In this document: positions 1 through 8,782 of the stretch, piece after piece | How the letters are laid out: every line of letters starts with the position of its first letter | How positions within the stretch are numbered: the stretch's first letter is position 1 | Origin: CAZGMJ01 sp964526785 | GTDB lineage: Bacteria > Planctomycetota > Phycisphaerae > Sedimentisphaerales > Anaerobacaceae | Assembly (NCBI GenBank): GCA_964526785.1 | Contig: CAZGMJ010000017.1 | Span: 1 to 64,000, forward strand | DNA length: 64,000 bases | Direction: 5' to 3' | Notes under the pieces: generated by a model | Seen by the model: the letters and a program-made list of their open reading frames with translations, nothing else | What the model was told of the DNA's origin: nothing | Database searches by the model: none | Position numbers and translations under genes: made by a program

Positions 1-81
1 CGTGCAGACGCTTGCGTCGAAACGGAGACCGCGCACGCCCAACACATGGCCGACCGCCCTCCACCGCATACCAACTTTCGT

Positions 82-108
82 AATCCTGCTCATCTTGTCA
101 ATCCTGTC
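82..108. repeat. Three degenerate 9-bp tandem repeats
   Basis: The consecutive 9-mers aatcctgct, catcttgtc and aatcctgtc are variants of one unit. On the minus strand they read as the gacaggatt-type unit. Similar short repeats occur in intergenic DNA of many environmental bacteria, and I attach no function to this one. Confidence 0.6.
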
Positions 109-339
109 AAAACAAACACCCCAATCGCGGCCCCCGGCCGCGGCCGCATCCTGTCACACAAAGCCCCAAGACTTCTTGCATCAATTCCCGATTTTCTCCG
201 AACATTTCACCCCCGGCAAACGTCTATATATATTGTAGCCATCTAACTACATTGAAGGAGTCGGCCTGATAATGCAACAGCCCCATCGAAAGCCTCTTGT
301 TCCAAACGCCAACTACTCCACTTGCACCCCGACTCTGTC

Positions 340-364
340 ATCCCCGCGTGCCTGTGGCGGGGAT
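340..364. repeat. 8-bp perfect inverted repeat (REP-like)
   Basis: The arms ATCCCCGC and GCGGGGAT enclose a 9-base loop. It resembles dispersed GC-rich palindromes. No T-run follows it on either strand, so it is not an intrinsic terminator. Confidence 0.6.
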
Positions 365-490
365 CCAGCAGAAACTTCTTTTCGAAAAAACGAAGCCAAA
401 AGCAAGATAGACAAACGTCGGAACCCGCACACACTTACCCATCTTCCATCCGCGACATCCCGGGGCGTCAGTATTCCCTTGATGCCTTGG

Positions 491-538
491 TGCCTTGCTG
501 CCTCAGTGCCTTGTTGCCCCAGTGCCTTGCTACGCCGA
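491..538. repeat. Three copies of a 16-bp tandem repeat
   Basis: The units are tgccttgctgcctcag, tgccttgttgccccag and tgccttgctacgccga, preceded by a partial copy (gatgccttgg). The first two differ at two positions; the third is more diverged. They lie in non-coding DNA. Confidence 0.65.
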
Positions 539-688
539 CCCCTTGGCCCCTTTTCGAAGAAACAAACCCAATCGACACCCTTCTACATCGACTCAGGTGT
601 CGTCCCGAGCGAGTGGAACGAGTCGAGGGAGCTCCCCTCAAATGGACAACACACCCGCCACGCATTTTTTCTGTCACCTCTTCGCCTA

Positions 689-717
689 TTACGGCTCTTT
701 CATTATGACGATATAAT
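689..717 (+). promoter_or_regulatory. Probable promoter of the ECF sigma factor gene
   Basis: There is a perfect TATAAT -10 box at 712-717, 28 bases upstream of the start codon. The corresponding -35 position (TTACGG, 17-bp spacer) is weak, as in promoters that need an activator. An AGGA ribosome-binding site follows at 734-737. Confidence 0.5.
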
Positions 718-744
718 GCACCGGACAACGACAGGATCGTAACT

Positions 745-2460
745 ATGCACGACGTTTCCGAAACCCAGTTGCTCAAAGCCAGCCTCGCCGGCGACAAGGA
801 CGCCTTCGGCACCCTCGTCCTGCGCCATCAGGCCCTTGTCTGCAGCATCACATACAGCGCTACAGGCGATCTGGCCCGAAGCCAGGAACTCGCCCAGGAA
901 ACCTTCCTCAAAGCCTGGAAAAGCCTCCGCCAGCTCCGCCGGCCGGATAAGTTCCGCCCCTGGCTCTGCCGCATCGCCCGCAACGTCGTCAACAGGGCCG
1001 TCCGCAGGCAGCAATTCGACGTCGTCCACACCGCCCGCCCGCTCGATCGAGCCGCAACCGTCGAAGCCCCCCGAAGCGATCCCGGGCAGGCCGCCGTGGA
1101 TCGCGAGCACGAAAGACTCGTCTGGCAGGCCCTGGAAGGCATCCCGGAAGCCTACCGCGAACCGCTCATCCTCTTCTATCGCCGCCGCCAGTCGATACGC
1201 CAGGTCGCCGAAGACCTCGACCTCTCCGAAGATGCCGCCAAACAGCGTCTCTCCCGCGGCCGCCGAATGCTCCGCACGGAGGTCGCCTCACTCGTCGAAG
1301 GCGTCCTCGGCCGAACCTCGCCGGGCAAGGCCTTTACAGTCGCCGTCGTCGCCGCCCTGCCGGCCCTCACCCCTCAGGCCGCCGCTGCCGGCCTGGCTGC
1401 CGGAGCCGGCAAAGGATCGCCCGCGGCTAAAGGCGCGTTCGCAACAGGCCTCTCGGGCGCCATCCTCGGCCCCCTCCTCGGCCTTCTCGGCGGAGTCATG
1501 GGATCTTGGGCTGGCATTACGAACACAAAATCCCCCCGCGAGCGAGCGTTCATGATCAAAATGACCGCAGCAATCTGGATAGCCCTTATCCTGCTCATCG
1601 GCGCACCACTGGCGTTCGCGCTGGCGGGCTGGATACCCAAATGGGCCTACTGGACGTGTTTCGCCGTGTTCTTCGCCCTGCTCATCCCGGCAATCGCATG
1701 GTCCAACAACAGGCAACACCGTATTCAACAAGAGGACGGAACATGTGCCATGTATCATGAGTCCTGCCCGGAAACCCGACGATTCACCCGTAAATGCCGA
1801 CGCATGGTCCTGATCGAAGTAACATCGCTGCTGCTGATAATCGGACTGCTGCTCGTGCTGCTTCTCAGGGGCATAATATCCAGAGACGCCTATGCAACAC
1901 TGTTCTTGGTCGCAATGGCAGTCCACATGATCGGGGCCGTATTCCATATCAAGTGGGTCAAACATGAATCCAGACTGATCGACCAGGCCCAGGAGCCCCG
2001 GCAAAAGCCGGCTCACAAGGCACCCCCTGCCCTTCAACCCCGGTCCATGACAAAAGGCGCAATCCATGGAGCCCTCGGCGGCGGCACCATCGGCGCCGTC
2101 GCATGGATAATCGTGATCGCAACGATAACCAGGGACTGGCTTGCCGCCGCGGCAGTAATCGTCGTCGCCGTCGCGATCTTCCTCTGGGGCGTACGGGCCT
2201 GCCTGCAGGACCAGAGCAGGCACTACCGCATCTTGATCCGCATGCTGGCGCTCCTCGGCGTGCTGAACCTCCTTGCGATCAACCTCCGCTGGGAATACTG
2301 GATGGAGATCTATCGCCGCAGCAGTCTATACGAACCGGCAAACGACGTACCCCGCTGGACGCTGAATCTCATCCTGACCGCCGTGATCGGTGGCCTCATC
2401 ATCGCGATGATAATCACCGACCGTACGCAGAGGCGAAACACCCCTCCATCGACGCCATGA
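745..2460 (+). CDS. ECF-type RNA polymerase sigma factor with C-terminal multi-pass membrane domain
   Basis: The first ~180 residues form a standard extracytoplasmic-function sigma factor. Region 2 is at about residues 20-90 (core binding and -10 recognition; ends with an IARN motif and basic residues). Region 4 is at about 122-178 (helix-turn-helix, SIRQVAEDLDLSEDAAKQRL). The remaining ~390 residues are unlike usual ECF factors, which total about 180-200 residues. They contain an Ala/Gly-rich linker (190-235) and several hydrophobic segments from about residue 235 to the end. This suggests a membrane-anchored sigma factor whose tail senses the envelope or holds the factor at the membrane, in place of a separate anti-sigma factor; none is adjacent. 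ATG follows an AGGA site. Confidence is high for sigma activity and low for the tail's role. Confidence 0.9.
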   Translation: MHDVSETQLLKASLAGDKDAFGTLVLRHQALVCSITYSATGDLARSQELAQETFLKAWKSLRQLRRPDKFRPWLCRIARNVVNRAVRRQQFDVVHTARPLDRAATVEAPRSDPGQAAVDREHERLVWQALEGIPEAYREPLILFYRRRQSIRQVAEDLDLSEDAAKQRLSRGRRMLRTEVASLVEGVLGRTSPGKAFTVAVVAALPALTPQAAAAGLAAGAGKGSPAAKGAFATGLSGAILGPLLGLLGGVMGSWAGITNTKSPRERAFMIKMTAAIWIALILLIGAPLAFALAGWIPKWAYWTCFAVFFALLIPAIAWSNNRQHRIQQEDGTCAMYHESCPETRRFTRKCRRMVLIEVTSLLLIIGLLLVLLLRGIISRDAYATLFLVAMAVHMIGAVFHIKWVKHESRLIDQAQEPRQKPAHKAPPALQPRSMTKGAIHGALGGGTIGAVAWIIVIATITRDWLAAAAVIVVAVAIFLWGVRACLQDQSRHYRILIRMLALLGVLNLLAINLRWEYWMEIYRRSSLYEPANDVPRWTLNLILTAVIGGLIIAMIITDRTQRRNTPPSTP

Positions 2461-2498
2461 TTCACAGGAACCGACGTATCTCTTTTTGGCAAAAATAC

Positions 2499-2948
2499 TT
2501 AGAACAATCGAGAACTATCGAGGATGAATGTAACCGGCCCGTCATTGATGCTGGAGACCTGCATATACTCTCCGAAAACGCCCTTGCCAACCGGTACGCC
2601 CTGCTCCGTAATCAGGCCCGCCACCTTCTCATACAGGGCCTCAGCCGCCTCCGGCTCGCCCGCACCGTCGAAACCGGGCCTCCGACCCTTCCGGCAATCC
2701 CCATGCAGCGTGAAGTTGCTCACCAGAAGAATGCCGCCCCCGATATCCTGCACGCTGCGATTCATCTTCCCCTGCTCGTCGGCGAAGATCCGCAGGTTTG
2801 CGAGCTTATCCGCAATGAACTCCGCATCGGCATCCCCGTCGCCTTTGCCGACGCCCAGATACACCAGCAGGCCGGCCTCGATCCTGCCGGTCACCTGCTC
2901 GCCAACTTCGACCTTCGCACTGCGTACCCGCTGCACCACAACTCTCAT
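2499..2948 (-). CDS. dtd: D-aminoacyl-tRNA deacylase
   Basis: The 149-residue product has the usual length of DTD, the cytosolic enzyme that hydrolyses D-amino acids (and mischarged glycine) from tRNA. It begins with MRVVVQRV, the near-universal DTD N-terminus. It carries SNFTLHGDCRKGRRPGF in the middle (catalytic-loop region, usually SQFTL..D.RKG.RP.F) and the Gly-cisPro signature NDGPVT near the end. The frame stays open far upstream, but the family start fixes the ATG at 2948, preceded by GAGGTG. A 427-bp gap separates it from the next minus-strand gene, so it is probably transcribed on its own. Confidence 0.95.
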   Translation of the reverse strand: MRVVVQRVRSAKVEVGEQVTGRIEAGLLVYLGVGKGDGDADAEFIADKLANLRIFADEQGKMNRSVQDIGGGILLVSNFTLHGDCRKGRRPGFDGAGEPEAAEALYEKVAGLITEQGVPVGKGVFGEYMQVSSINDGPVTFILDSSRLF

Positions 2949-3375
2949 AAGCACCTCGACAGAACGACGAACCGCACCGCACCAAAGCAAACACAATTCA
3001 GCAACGTACAACCCGCAGAACGCGGGAACCACGTACTTACGCCACAAGGTATCCGGTGTCAAGCAAAGAAGTGCCCGCCGCGCACCGCAGAGCCGCAAAG
3101 CATTCCCACAGCAGGACTTAAGAGAAGAACGCCCTGTCTTCACAACGCACGCGAGAACACTCACCGAACAGTATCCCGGCACCGTCTGAAAAACGCCCGC
3201 GCAGCCGCGAACCGGGGCTGTTCGAAAGCCCGCCAACCGGGCGATATGGGTCTGCGGAATTGCGTACGGCGACACGAACAATCACTGGCAAGTGGACATC
3301 ACAACGGGGTAGCCGCCTGGATGCCCGCGATACGGCCACGCCGTCGTCGGCTTGGACTGGACGGTTGGACCGACC
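2949..3375. other. Intergenic region without recognisable gene
   Basis: This 427-bp stretch lies between dtd and the GspC-like gene. The open frames across it are in-frame extensions of dtd or plus-strand frames antisense to the neighbours; none has a family signature. It presumably carries the dtd promoter, but I found no convincing -35/-10 pair. Confidence 0.4.
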
Positions 3376-4371
3376 TTATCGCCGGGCGCCCGACCGCGTC
3401 ATGGGCGGACGGCGAGGAACGGAACCGTCGATCTTCGAACCGCCGCGCTCGGGCATGTTCGGCTCGTCTTCGTTGTGGTCTTCGAGTTCGCGCCCCATCT
3501 CATCGAGCTTCTCCGCTTCCTCGTTGCTGATTCGCGAGGACTTGAAGTCCGAGATCACCTTGGCCATGTTGGCATCCGAGCCGGAATCGGGGCTATCGGA
3601 GTCCCGCTGGAGGTTCTTGAGCCGCTCGATCAACGCGCCCAAGGCCGCCCCTTCCCGTTCGTTCACCGAAGGAGCCGGACGTGTGGGTTGCGGCCGCTCG
3701 ACCTGTCTGGGAGTCCTCGAGGATGCTGTTCTGCGCGTTTCGACTCGAGCGCTGCGAGCAGCAGGCGAGTACGTCCGCGTCGGCGAAGTGCTGGTTGCCG
3801 CAGCCGTTACCGCTCCTTCGGTGCCGGCTTCCAGACTGACCTGAGGAGGCCTCGGTTCGGCCTCAACCTCGAAGGTCCGCTGATTGTCGCGAACGACGAT
3901 CACCGCGTCTCGGATTTCCACTATTTCGAGATGCATGACTTCGCTCGACTGGCGGACCCAATGCAGTCCCTTGCCCGGTTCGTCGATAAAGGCAAGCGAC
4001 ATGTTCGGATCGCCCTTATGAACGCTCGTTCCGATCAGCTTGAACTTGGCGGAGACCTGTGCCCTCGGTGCGGGAGGCGGCGTTCTCGGCGTGCTGCGGA
4101 CCACCGGCGTCGTTGTTACGGGCTTGGGTTTGGGCGGCGGATTCAGGTGCCTGGCCAGCGTCTGGGCCTGTTCAACCAGCGGGGAGGTCTGGTTGTCGCT
4201 TGCTCTCGGCTTGTCTCCGACGGTCTTGTTGAATCTGGCGACCACCCCGGGAGACTCAAGGAATTGCTCGATCTCGGGGTCTGTGCGCATCCCGTAAACG
4301 ACCGAGAGAGAAAACACCACTACCGCCAGCACCGCCGCCAGTACGCTGGTAATCCGCAACGTCTTAACCAT
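3376..4371 (-). CDS. Single-pass membrane protein with GspC/PilP-like domain
   Basis: The protein (331 aa) has a short cytoplasmic N-terminus, one membrane helix (about residues 8-27), a proline-rich linker (79-103) and a small beta-rich domain at about 106-176. That domain starts with FKLIGT, includes LAFID and ends with a VIVVRDNQRTFEVE-like pattern, the layout of the homology region of type II secretion protein C. The C-terminal half is Ser/Thr/Arg-rich, then acidic and probably disordered. It is the last gene of a minus-strand group with two exported lipoproteins. It could link an outer-membrane assembly to the inner membrane. No other secretion-apparatus gene is next to it, so the GspC assignment is structural only. 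Confidence 0.6.
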   Translation of the reverse strand: MVKTLRITSVLAAVLAVVVFSLSVVYGMRTDPEIEQFLESPGVVARFNKTVGDKPRASDNQTSPLVEQAQTLARHLNPPPKPKPVTTTPVVRSTPRTPPPAPRAQVSAKFKLIGTSVHKGDPNMSLAFIDEPGKGLHWVRQSSEVMHLEIVEIRDAVIVVRDNQRTFEVEAEPRPPQVSLEAGTEGAVTAAATSTSPTRTYSPAARSARVETRRTASSRTPRQVERPQPTRPAPSVNEREGAALGALIERLKNLQRDSDSPDSGSDANMAKVISDFKSSRISNEEAEKLDEMGRELEDHNEDEPNMPERGGSKIDGSVPRRPPMTRSGARR

Positions 4372-4437
4372 AATACATCACCTTTCAAGCATCCTGTCTC
4401 TGTATATACTTAGACAGTGCCGGGGGGGTTTGGTTCC

Positions 4438-5793
4438 CTACCAATGCTTGATTTTCTCCCAGTATTTCTCGCGATTGCCCGCATATGGGCCGGAATGCTC
4501 GGGCGTATGGCAATCCAGGCAGACGGATCGAGGTCTGCCCGGCTCCTCGACACCGGCGCTGCTGACATGTTTCGAGCCCGGGCCGTGGCAGTTTTCGCAG
4601 CCAACATTCATCAGCTCGGGGGTCTTTTCCTTTGTGATGAAGCCCTCTTCGTAGTCAAAGCCGATAACATGGCAGGTGATGCACTCCGGATCGGCTTCGG
4701 ATCCCACTTCGTCCAACGTGGCCCAGGCACTGGCGTGCTGCGTGGTCTTCCAGTGCTCGAATATCTTCTCGTGGCAAGGGGCACACGACTTAGAACCGAG
4801 GTACTTCAGGCCGTTTTCCAGCGGTACGCGGGGGTGCTTTCGCAATAGATCGCTCTGTCTCAATATCTCCTGGTATCTCTCGTACAATCTGACGAGTTCC
4901 TCGTCGGGGTCGATATCCTCGGTGACCGGAATCGCCTCGTACCGCATCTCGGGCGGGATTGTTCCCGACTGCGGCGGTTCGACTATGTCCACCCTGCAGA
5001 CGTACTTGCCGCGACGACCGATCGTAAAGACAATCGGCCTTTCCCCATTGGCACTCAGGCGGACCGGTTCGTCGCCCTCAGCAGGACAGACAACACAGTC
5101 GATACGCACAGCCAGGTCTTCGATTTGATCGAGCGTCTGCGGCTCACGGCTGTTCAATAGAACCACGTTCACAGCCGGCGTATCCGACCGGGACGAAAGC
5201 AATTCAACAAGCTTGCTGACGGGCGCCATCTGCGGATCGAAAGGTACGACGCGAACAATGAATGGGACTTCGTCGAGTGTGAATCTTCGTTCGATCACTC
5301 TGGTAACCACTTGCTCGGGGGCCTGGTACGCACTTGCAAACGGTACAGGCGGATCGACCAAGAGTCCAAGATTTCGCGCCGTACGCAGGTCGTGAGCGGT
5401 CAGATTGACGGCATCGTAGCCCATGACGTCAAACGCCCTGTTAATGATGTTGAATTTGATCAGTGCCTGTTCGTCCTCGTCTTCCACCAACGCGCCGGTA
5501 TCGACAATCAATCTGCTTTCGTCCGCTACGGCGCTCAACACAGGAGCCCGCTTACTCAATCCGCCCAATTGGCCCCCCGTACAACCGCAGGGCTTGAGGG
5601 CACCGAGCTCATTTCCCGTAAAGAACAACGAGACAGTATCCGGCGAGGAACTTTTTTCAGGAACGGACGGGTCGTCCTCAGGCCGCCCCACCGGGCCCGA
5701 ATTCTCACGGGGAGTACACGAGCCGACGGCAAGGAGAACACACACGCACACAAGAACGAACGTGGAGGCCAGAGTCCTTCTGCATTCATTCAT
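4438..5793 (-). CDS. Tetraheme cytochrome c lipoprotein with N-terminal phosphoesterase-like domain
   Basis: A lipoprotein signal ends at Cys26 (LAVGSC). Residues ~53-290 resemble the 5'-nucleotidase/UshA-type metallophosphoesterase half found fused to cytochromes. They include a CGCTGGQLGGLSKRA segment often seen in these fusions, but the usual metal-binding His/Asp motifs are not obvious, so activity is doubtful. The C-terminal ~120 residues hold four CXXCH heme-binding sites (337-341, 371-375, 399-403, 425-429), as in the cytochrome c-554 group. It is probably a periplasmic or outer-membrane-attached electron carrier. Start choice: ATG at 5793 gives a compact signal; ATG 5808 and GTG 5814 are alternatives. 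It lies 76 bases downstream of the DUF1573 gene and is probably co-transcribed with it. Confidence 0.8.
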   Translation of the reverse strand: MNECRRTLASTFVLVCVCVLLAVGSCTPRENSGPVGRPEDDPSVPEKSSSPDTVSLFFTGNELGALKPCGCTGGQLGGLSKRAPVLSAVADESRLIVDTGALVEDEDEQALIKFNIINRAFDVMGYDAVNLTAHDLRTARNLGLLVDPPVPFASAYQAPEQVVTRVIERRFTLDEVPFIVRVVPFDPQMAPVSKLVELLSSRSDTPAVNVVLLNSREPQTLDQIEDLAVRIDCVVCPAEGDEPVRLSANGERPIVFTIGRRGKYVCRVDIVEPPQSGTIPPEMRYEAIPVTEDIDPDEELVRLYERYQEILRQSDLLRKHPRVPLENGLKYLGSKSCAPCHEKIFEHWKTTQHASAWATLDEVGSEADPECITCHVIGFDYEEGFITKEKTPELMNVGCENCHGPGSKHVSSAGVEEPGRPRSVCLDCHTPEHSGPYAGNREKYWEKIKHW

Positions 5794-5869
5794 ATCGCCA
5801 TATTCCATAATCACACGGGTGGTTTGATGTCGGCCTGAAGCGAACGCTCAGGCATCGCGGCTACGGTGC

Positions 5870-7105
5870 TCAGTTATCGTCGTCATCCGCCTGTTTATAG
5901 AATATGCGATAGGTGATGGGCAGTTTATCGCCATCCTTGAGTTTTATGCTGAACTCGCCGTTATGGTTGATTTTGCCCTCGACTTCGGGCGGGGTGATTT
6001 CCAGCATCAGGGCCTGGCCGTTGCGAATCTCGGATTGACTAAGCACCTTGATCGCATCATCACCAGCGACAATACCGTCGAGTTCAACAGGTTTCTCGTA
6101 GTTGCTGAGGACCCAGACTTTGCGACTGACCGGCTTGAGGGGTTCGGCGTCAAAGATAATGATCATTGGGGGGTTGACGGTGTACTTTGGCAGAACATCG
6201 AAGTAGATGTCCACGTTCGCGCACTCCGGATGGGTCAATCCGATATTTACGCGTCCGCGCAAATTGGCTTTGAGTTTGTCGCCGTCCACCTTTGCCTGCA
6301 GAACGAACTTCGTGGCTTCGACGGAAGGATCGAAATCGGCGGTGATGCAATTGGCAGTTGAAGTGAAGCTCTTGATGGAGAACGGCCGTCCGTCCAGGCT
6401 TTCCAAGGTTATCTCCTTGACCTCATCCTTCTCCTCACCCAGGAAGAACTTGAGCCGTTCGGGCTCATGGGCAATGCGTTTAACCACAGTGGCCTTTAGC
6501 GTCAGCGTTACTTTTTCGTTGGCGGGGTCGTTGGTTTCCAGATAGACCACCTTGCGCACATTGCCGGGTTGGGTCTGTGCGTGGTATCTGACGGAGATGA
6601 GACCGCTTTGCCCCGGCTCGTACTCCTTCTTGTCCAGTTTGGGGACGGTGCATCCACAGGGCGCATCGATCTTGCTGATTCTCAAGACACCGTCGCCGAC
6701 ATTCTTGAAGGGGAATTCGGACTCTTCCCTGGTTCCCGGCCCCATATCGCCGTAATCGTGGATAATCTTCTCAAAACGTATTTCCGGCAGCTTAATTTCC
6801 TGGTGCGTGGCTTGCGGCCTGGCCTGCTGATCCGCAGTATCGACGGACGTATTGGTCACCTCCACGATCTCCGTATGTGTGTCTACCATCACGGTTTGCT
6901 CGGGCTCGGTGGTCCCCGAAGGCTCGTCCTGCGTATTTGTGGCCATCTGGTCAGAAGGAGCATCGTTTTGATCTGGGGGATCCTGGGTATCGGACGTTTC
7001 AATTACCACCGGATTGCCTTGCGTGCCTGTGTGCGATTTTCCACATCCGGTCAGCAGGGTCAACATCGCAGCCAGAAACAGCATAAGCAGCGAAATACGT
7101 CTCAT
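5870..7105 (-). CDS. DUF1573 lipoprotein
   Basis: A 21-residue lipoprotein signal ends in LLTGC. An acidic Thr/Gln/Asp-rich linker follows (about 22-105), then a DUF1573 domain at about 108-210. The domain shows the family landmarks: the HDYGDM start, FPFKNVGDG, the CGCT pair at 149-152 and the YLETNDP strand. These Ig-like domains are common in Planctomycetes and Bacteroidetes, where they are surface or periplasmic proteins of unknown function. The C-terminal 200 residues look like further beta-sandwich modules. This is the first gene of the minus-strand group. It has a clear promoter and a GGAG site 5 bases before the ATG. Confidence 0.8.
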   Translation of the reverse strand: MRRISLLMLFLAAMLTLLTGCGKSHTGTQGNPVVIETSDTQDPPDQNDAPSDQMATNTQDEPSGTTEPEQTVMVDTHTEIVEVTNTSVDTADQQARPQATHQEIKLPEIRFEKIIHDYGDMGPGTREESEFPFKNVGDGVLRISKIDAPCGCTVPKLDKKEYEPGQSGLISVRYHAQTQPGNVRKVVYLETNDPANEKVTLTLKATVVKRIAHEPERLKFFLGEEKDEVKEITLESLDGRPFSIKSFTSTANCITADFDPSVEATKFVLQAKVDGDKLKANLRGRVNIGLTHPECANVDIYFDVLPKYTVNPPMIIIFDAEPLKPVSRKVWVLSNYEKPVELDGIVAGDDAIKVLSQSEIRNGQALMLEITPPEVEGKINHNGEFSIKLKDGDKLPITYRIFYKQADDDDN

Positions 7106-7635
7106 AATATCATCTCCACATCGGTTTCGGTCCTGTCCTCACTCATCGTATTTTAGCCGGTTCGGGCTTGCCAAGCAAGGTATTTCCCTTTCAAGCAGTG
7201 CCCGTTACAAGTTACCCGTGAAGTTACGAGCCCCACTGCTATAGAGTTCGGCCAACCGGAGGGGTGTTATTAGCCGGCTGATTCAGCGTTGCCCACCGCC
7301 GAGGTAGAAGCAGCGCTGCGACCAGCCTGCTTGTTTTGTGCCAAATCCCCCAAGTAGCCAGTGATATAAAGACCGTATTCTAACAGTGTAGAGCCTGTGG
7401 AATACTTCAAAGGTGTCTTTCACAAGGTGGCTCGGCAGGGAGACTGCTACGACTTCAGATCATGTACACACGTATACAGGCATACCGCCCAAGTGAGGTG
7501 CGACCCGCCACCTCCGCAATCCGCAGTTTACTTCCGTGGAATGCGCCGAACATACCTGATCCATGATACCCGCCTGCGCGTCACATCAGCACAAGCTTCG
7601 CAATGGAACTGCCTGTCGCAATCGCCCGCAGATCG
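7106..7635. other. Intergenic region upstream of the DUF1573 gene
   Basis: Apart from the DUF1573 promoter, this 530-bp stretch has no supportable gene. Bases 7402-7419 (atacttcaaaggtgtctt) recur exactly, in inverted orientation, at 19279-19296, also in non-coding DNA. Confidence 0.5.
7150..7178 (-). promoter_or_regulatory. Probable sigma70-type promoter of the DUF1573-cytochrome group
   Basis: Reading the minus strand there is TTGCTT (-35, 7173-7178), a 17-bp spacer and TAAAAT (-10, 7150-7155), giving a leader of about 40 nt before the ATG. Confidence 0.55.
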
Positions 7636-8556
7636 CTATCGGCGTACCCTGCGTCGTCGCAGCGCCACCGCCCCGAGCCCGAGAAACGCAATCGTCGCCG
7701 GCTCCGGTATGTACGAAACGTAGATGTCCAACTGGCCGCCATCCACTCGATGTGTGAAGTATAACCTGGTGCCGTCCGCGCTCAGACTCGGCGCACTGAT
7801 ATCAACATTTGGTGAGTCACCGAAAGGCAATTGTCCCGGAGGGCCGAAGGGTTCGTCGAGCGAATCTCTTGTCGCTTCGAACAACCTTATGGGACCGTTT
7901 CGATCCGACGAGAAATAGAGTGTAAATCCGTCAGGTGATATGAATGGATCGTGCTCGTTAAACAGCGTGTTCATTTCATATAGATTGGAGAATCCACTGA
8001 AGGCTGCATCCTTGGATGCTCTGCTGGCGGTCCATATGTCGTAGCCGCCTTCTCCACCGGGTATTTTGGCTCTGAAGAAGATGCTGAGTTCGTCTTCCGT
8101 GAGCGACAACCCCCGTATGTCACCTTGCATATTGATTTCTAATACATTCTGTCCTTGTGGCCATGGCTCATCAACTGATGACCTTTCGCTTAGCTTCATG
8201 GCTCCGACATTGCCTGCTTCTGTGGCGTAATAATACATCCGAAGGTTGTCCGGTGAGACCCACGGCCTGTTCACGTGCGATCCATGGTGCATCGGGGAAC
8301 CGAGTTCCTCCACAACCGTGAAATGCCCATTGGGATTCGAACGCGAGGCTTGGTACAATCTGTGATTGTAGAATTCCGGTGTGCCTGCGCGCGTGAAATA
8401 GAGGGTCTTCTCATCATAGGATAAGAATGGCGTGTTCTCGTGGTGAATCGAATTGATCTCCCATATCGGCACCGGATCAAGCCATGCCTGGGCCATATCT
8501 GCACCCGCGCATACGATTCCCACACTGATCATCACGAAAAAGTCTCTGGGTTTCAT
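7636..8556 (-). CDS. PEP-CTERM-anchored beta-propeller (PD40/WD40-like) protein
   Basis: The 306-residue exported protein has an N-terminal signal (about 1-24). It then has a series of PD40-type blades, seen as repeated LYFTR / LYFSSDRNG / LYFTHRV strands each preceded by SxDG- or SPDG-like turns. It ends with a PEP-CTERM sorting signal: IPEPATIAFLGL, a hydrophobic stretch and an Arg-rich tail (RRRRVRR). In known systems such tails are cut by an exosortase and the protein is displayed at the cell surface, often with an exopolysaccharide. No exosortase gene is in the window, but the large glycan operon lies directly upstream. The target of the propeller is unknown. Confidence 0.85.
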   Translation of the reverse strand: MKPRDFFVMISVGIVCAGADMAQAWLDPVPIWEINSIHHENTPFLSYDEKTLYFTRAGTPEFYNHRLYQASRSNPNGHFTVVEELGSPMHHGSHVNRPWVSPDNLRMYYYATEAGNVGAMKLSERSSVDEPWPQGQNVLEINMQGDIRGLSLTEDELSIFFRAKIPGGEGGYDIWTASRASKDAAFSGFSNLYEMNTLFNEHDPFISPDGFTLYFSSDRNGPIRLFEATRDSLDEPFGPPGQLPFGDSPNVDISAPSLSADGTRLYFTHRVDGGQLDIYVSYIPEPATIAFLGLGAVALRRRRVRR

Positions 8557-8646
8557 TGCTCCGCTCCTGTCTCAATATTAACATTCCACCGCTGGAACGA
8601 GCGACACGCCGCACATAACCGGGCCGTCAATCCATCACCACATCGT

Positions 8647-8676
8647 ATAATAAGAGGACGAGGAACTTCTTGTCAA
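8647..8676 (-). promoter_or_regulatory. Probable promoter of the PEP-CTERM gene
   Basis: Minus strand: TTGACA (consensus -35, 8671-8676), 18-bp spacer, TATTAT (-10, 8647-8652). Leader of about 85 nt. Confidence 0.6.
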
Positions 8677-8782
8677 GCGTAAAATCAAGGAATTATCGGG
8701 CCATAATAGCATACCTGTTTGGGTATGCCTGGGGGATCACACTGCCTCTCGGCCCTTGAAACCCATAAAGGCTTTCTCTCTC

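Larger units (their letters stand above)
1..688. other. Repeat-rich intergenic region with no supported gene
   Basis: No reading frame here looks like a real protein. The longest ones are rich in Pro, Arg and Ser, overlap one another in several frames and run through repeats. What can be seen is a run of three degenerate 9-base repeats, a GC-rich inverted repeat, three copies of a 16-base tandem unit, and a partial palindrome near 600-632 (gtcccgagcgag / cgagtcgaggga). The leftmost ~60 bases could hold the beginning of a minus-strand gene running off the window, but the fragment is too short to judge. Confidence 0.5.

Noticed and set aside
2103..3530. 475-codon plus-strand open frame across the sigma gene end and dtd
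   Set aside because: It overlaps the end of the sigma gene in another frame, then runs antisense to the well-supported dtd. It is Arg-rich and has no family signature.
3352..4413. 353-codon plus-strand open frame
   Set aside because: It is antisense to the GspC-like gene, which has a membrane anchor and domain pattern; the plus-strand product is Arg/Leu-rich without motifs.
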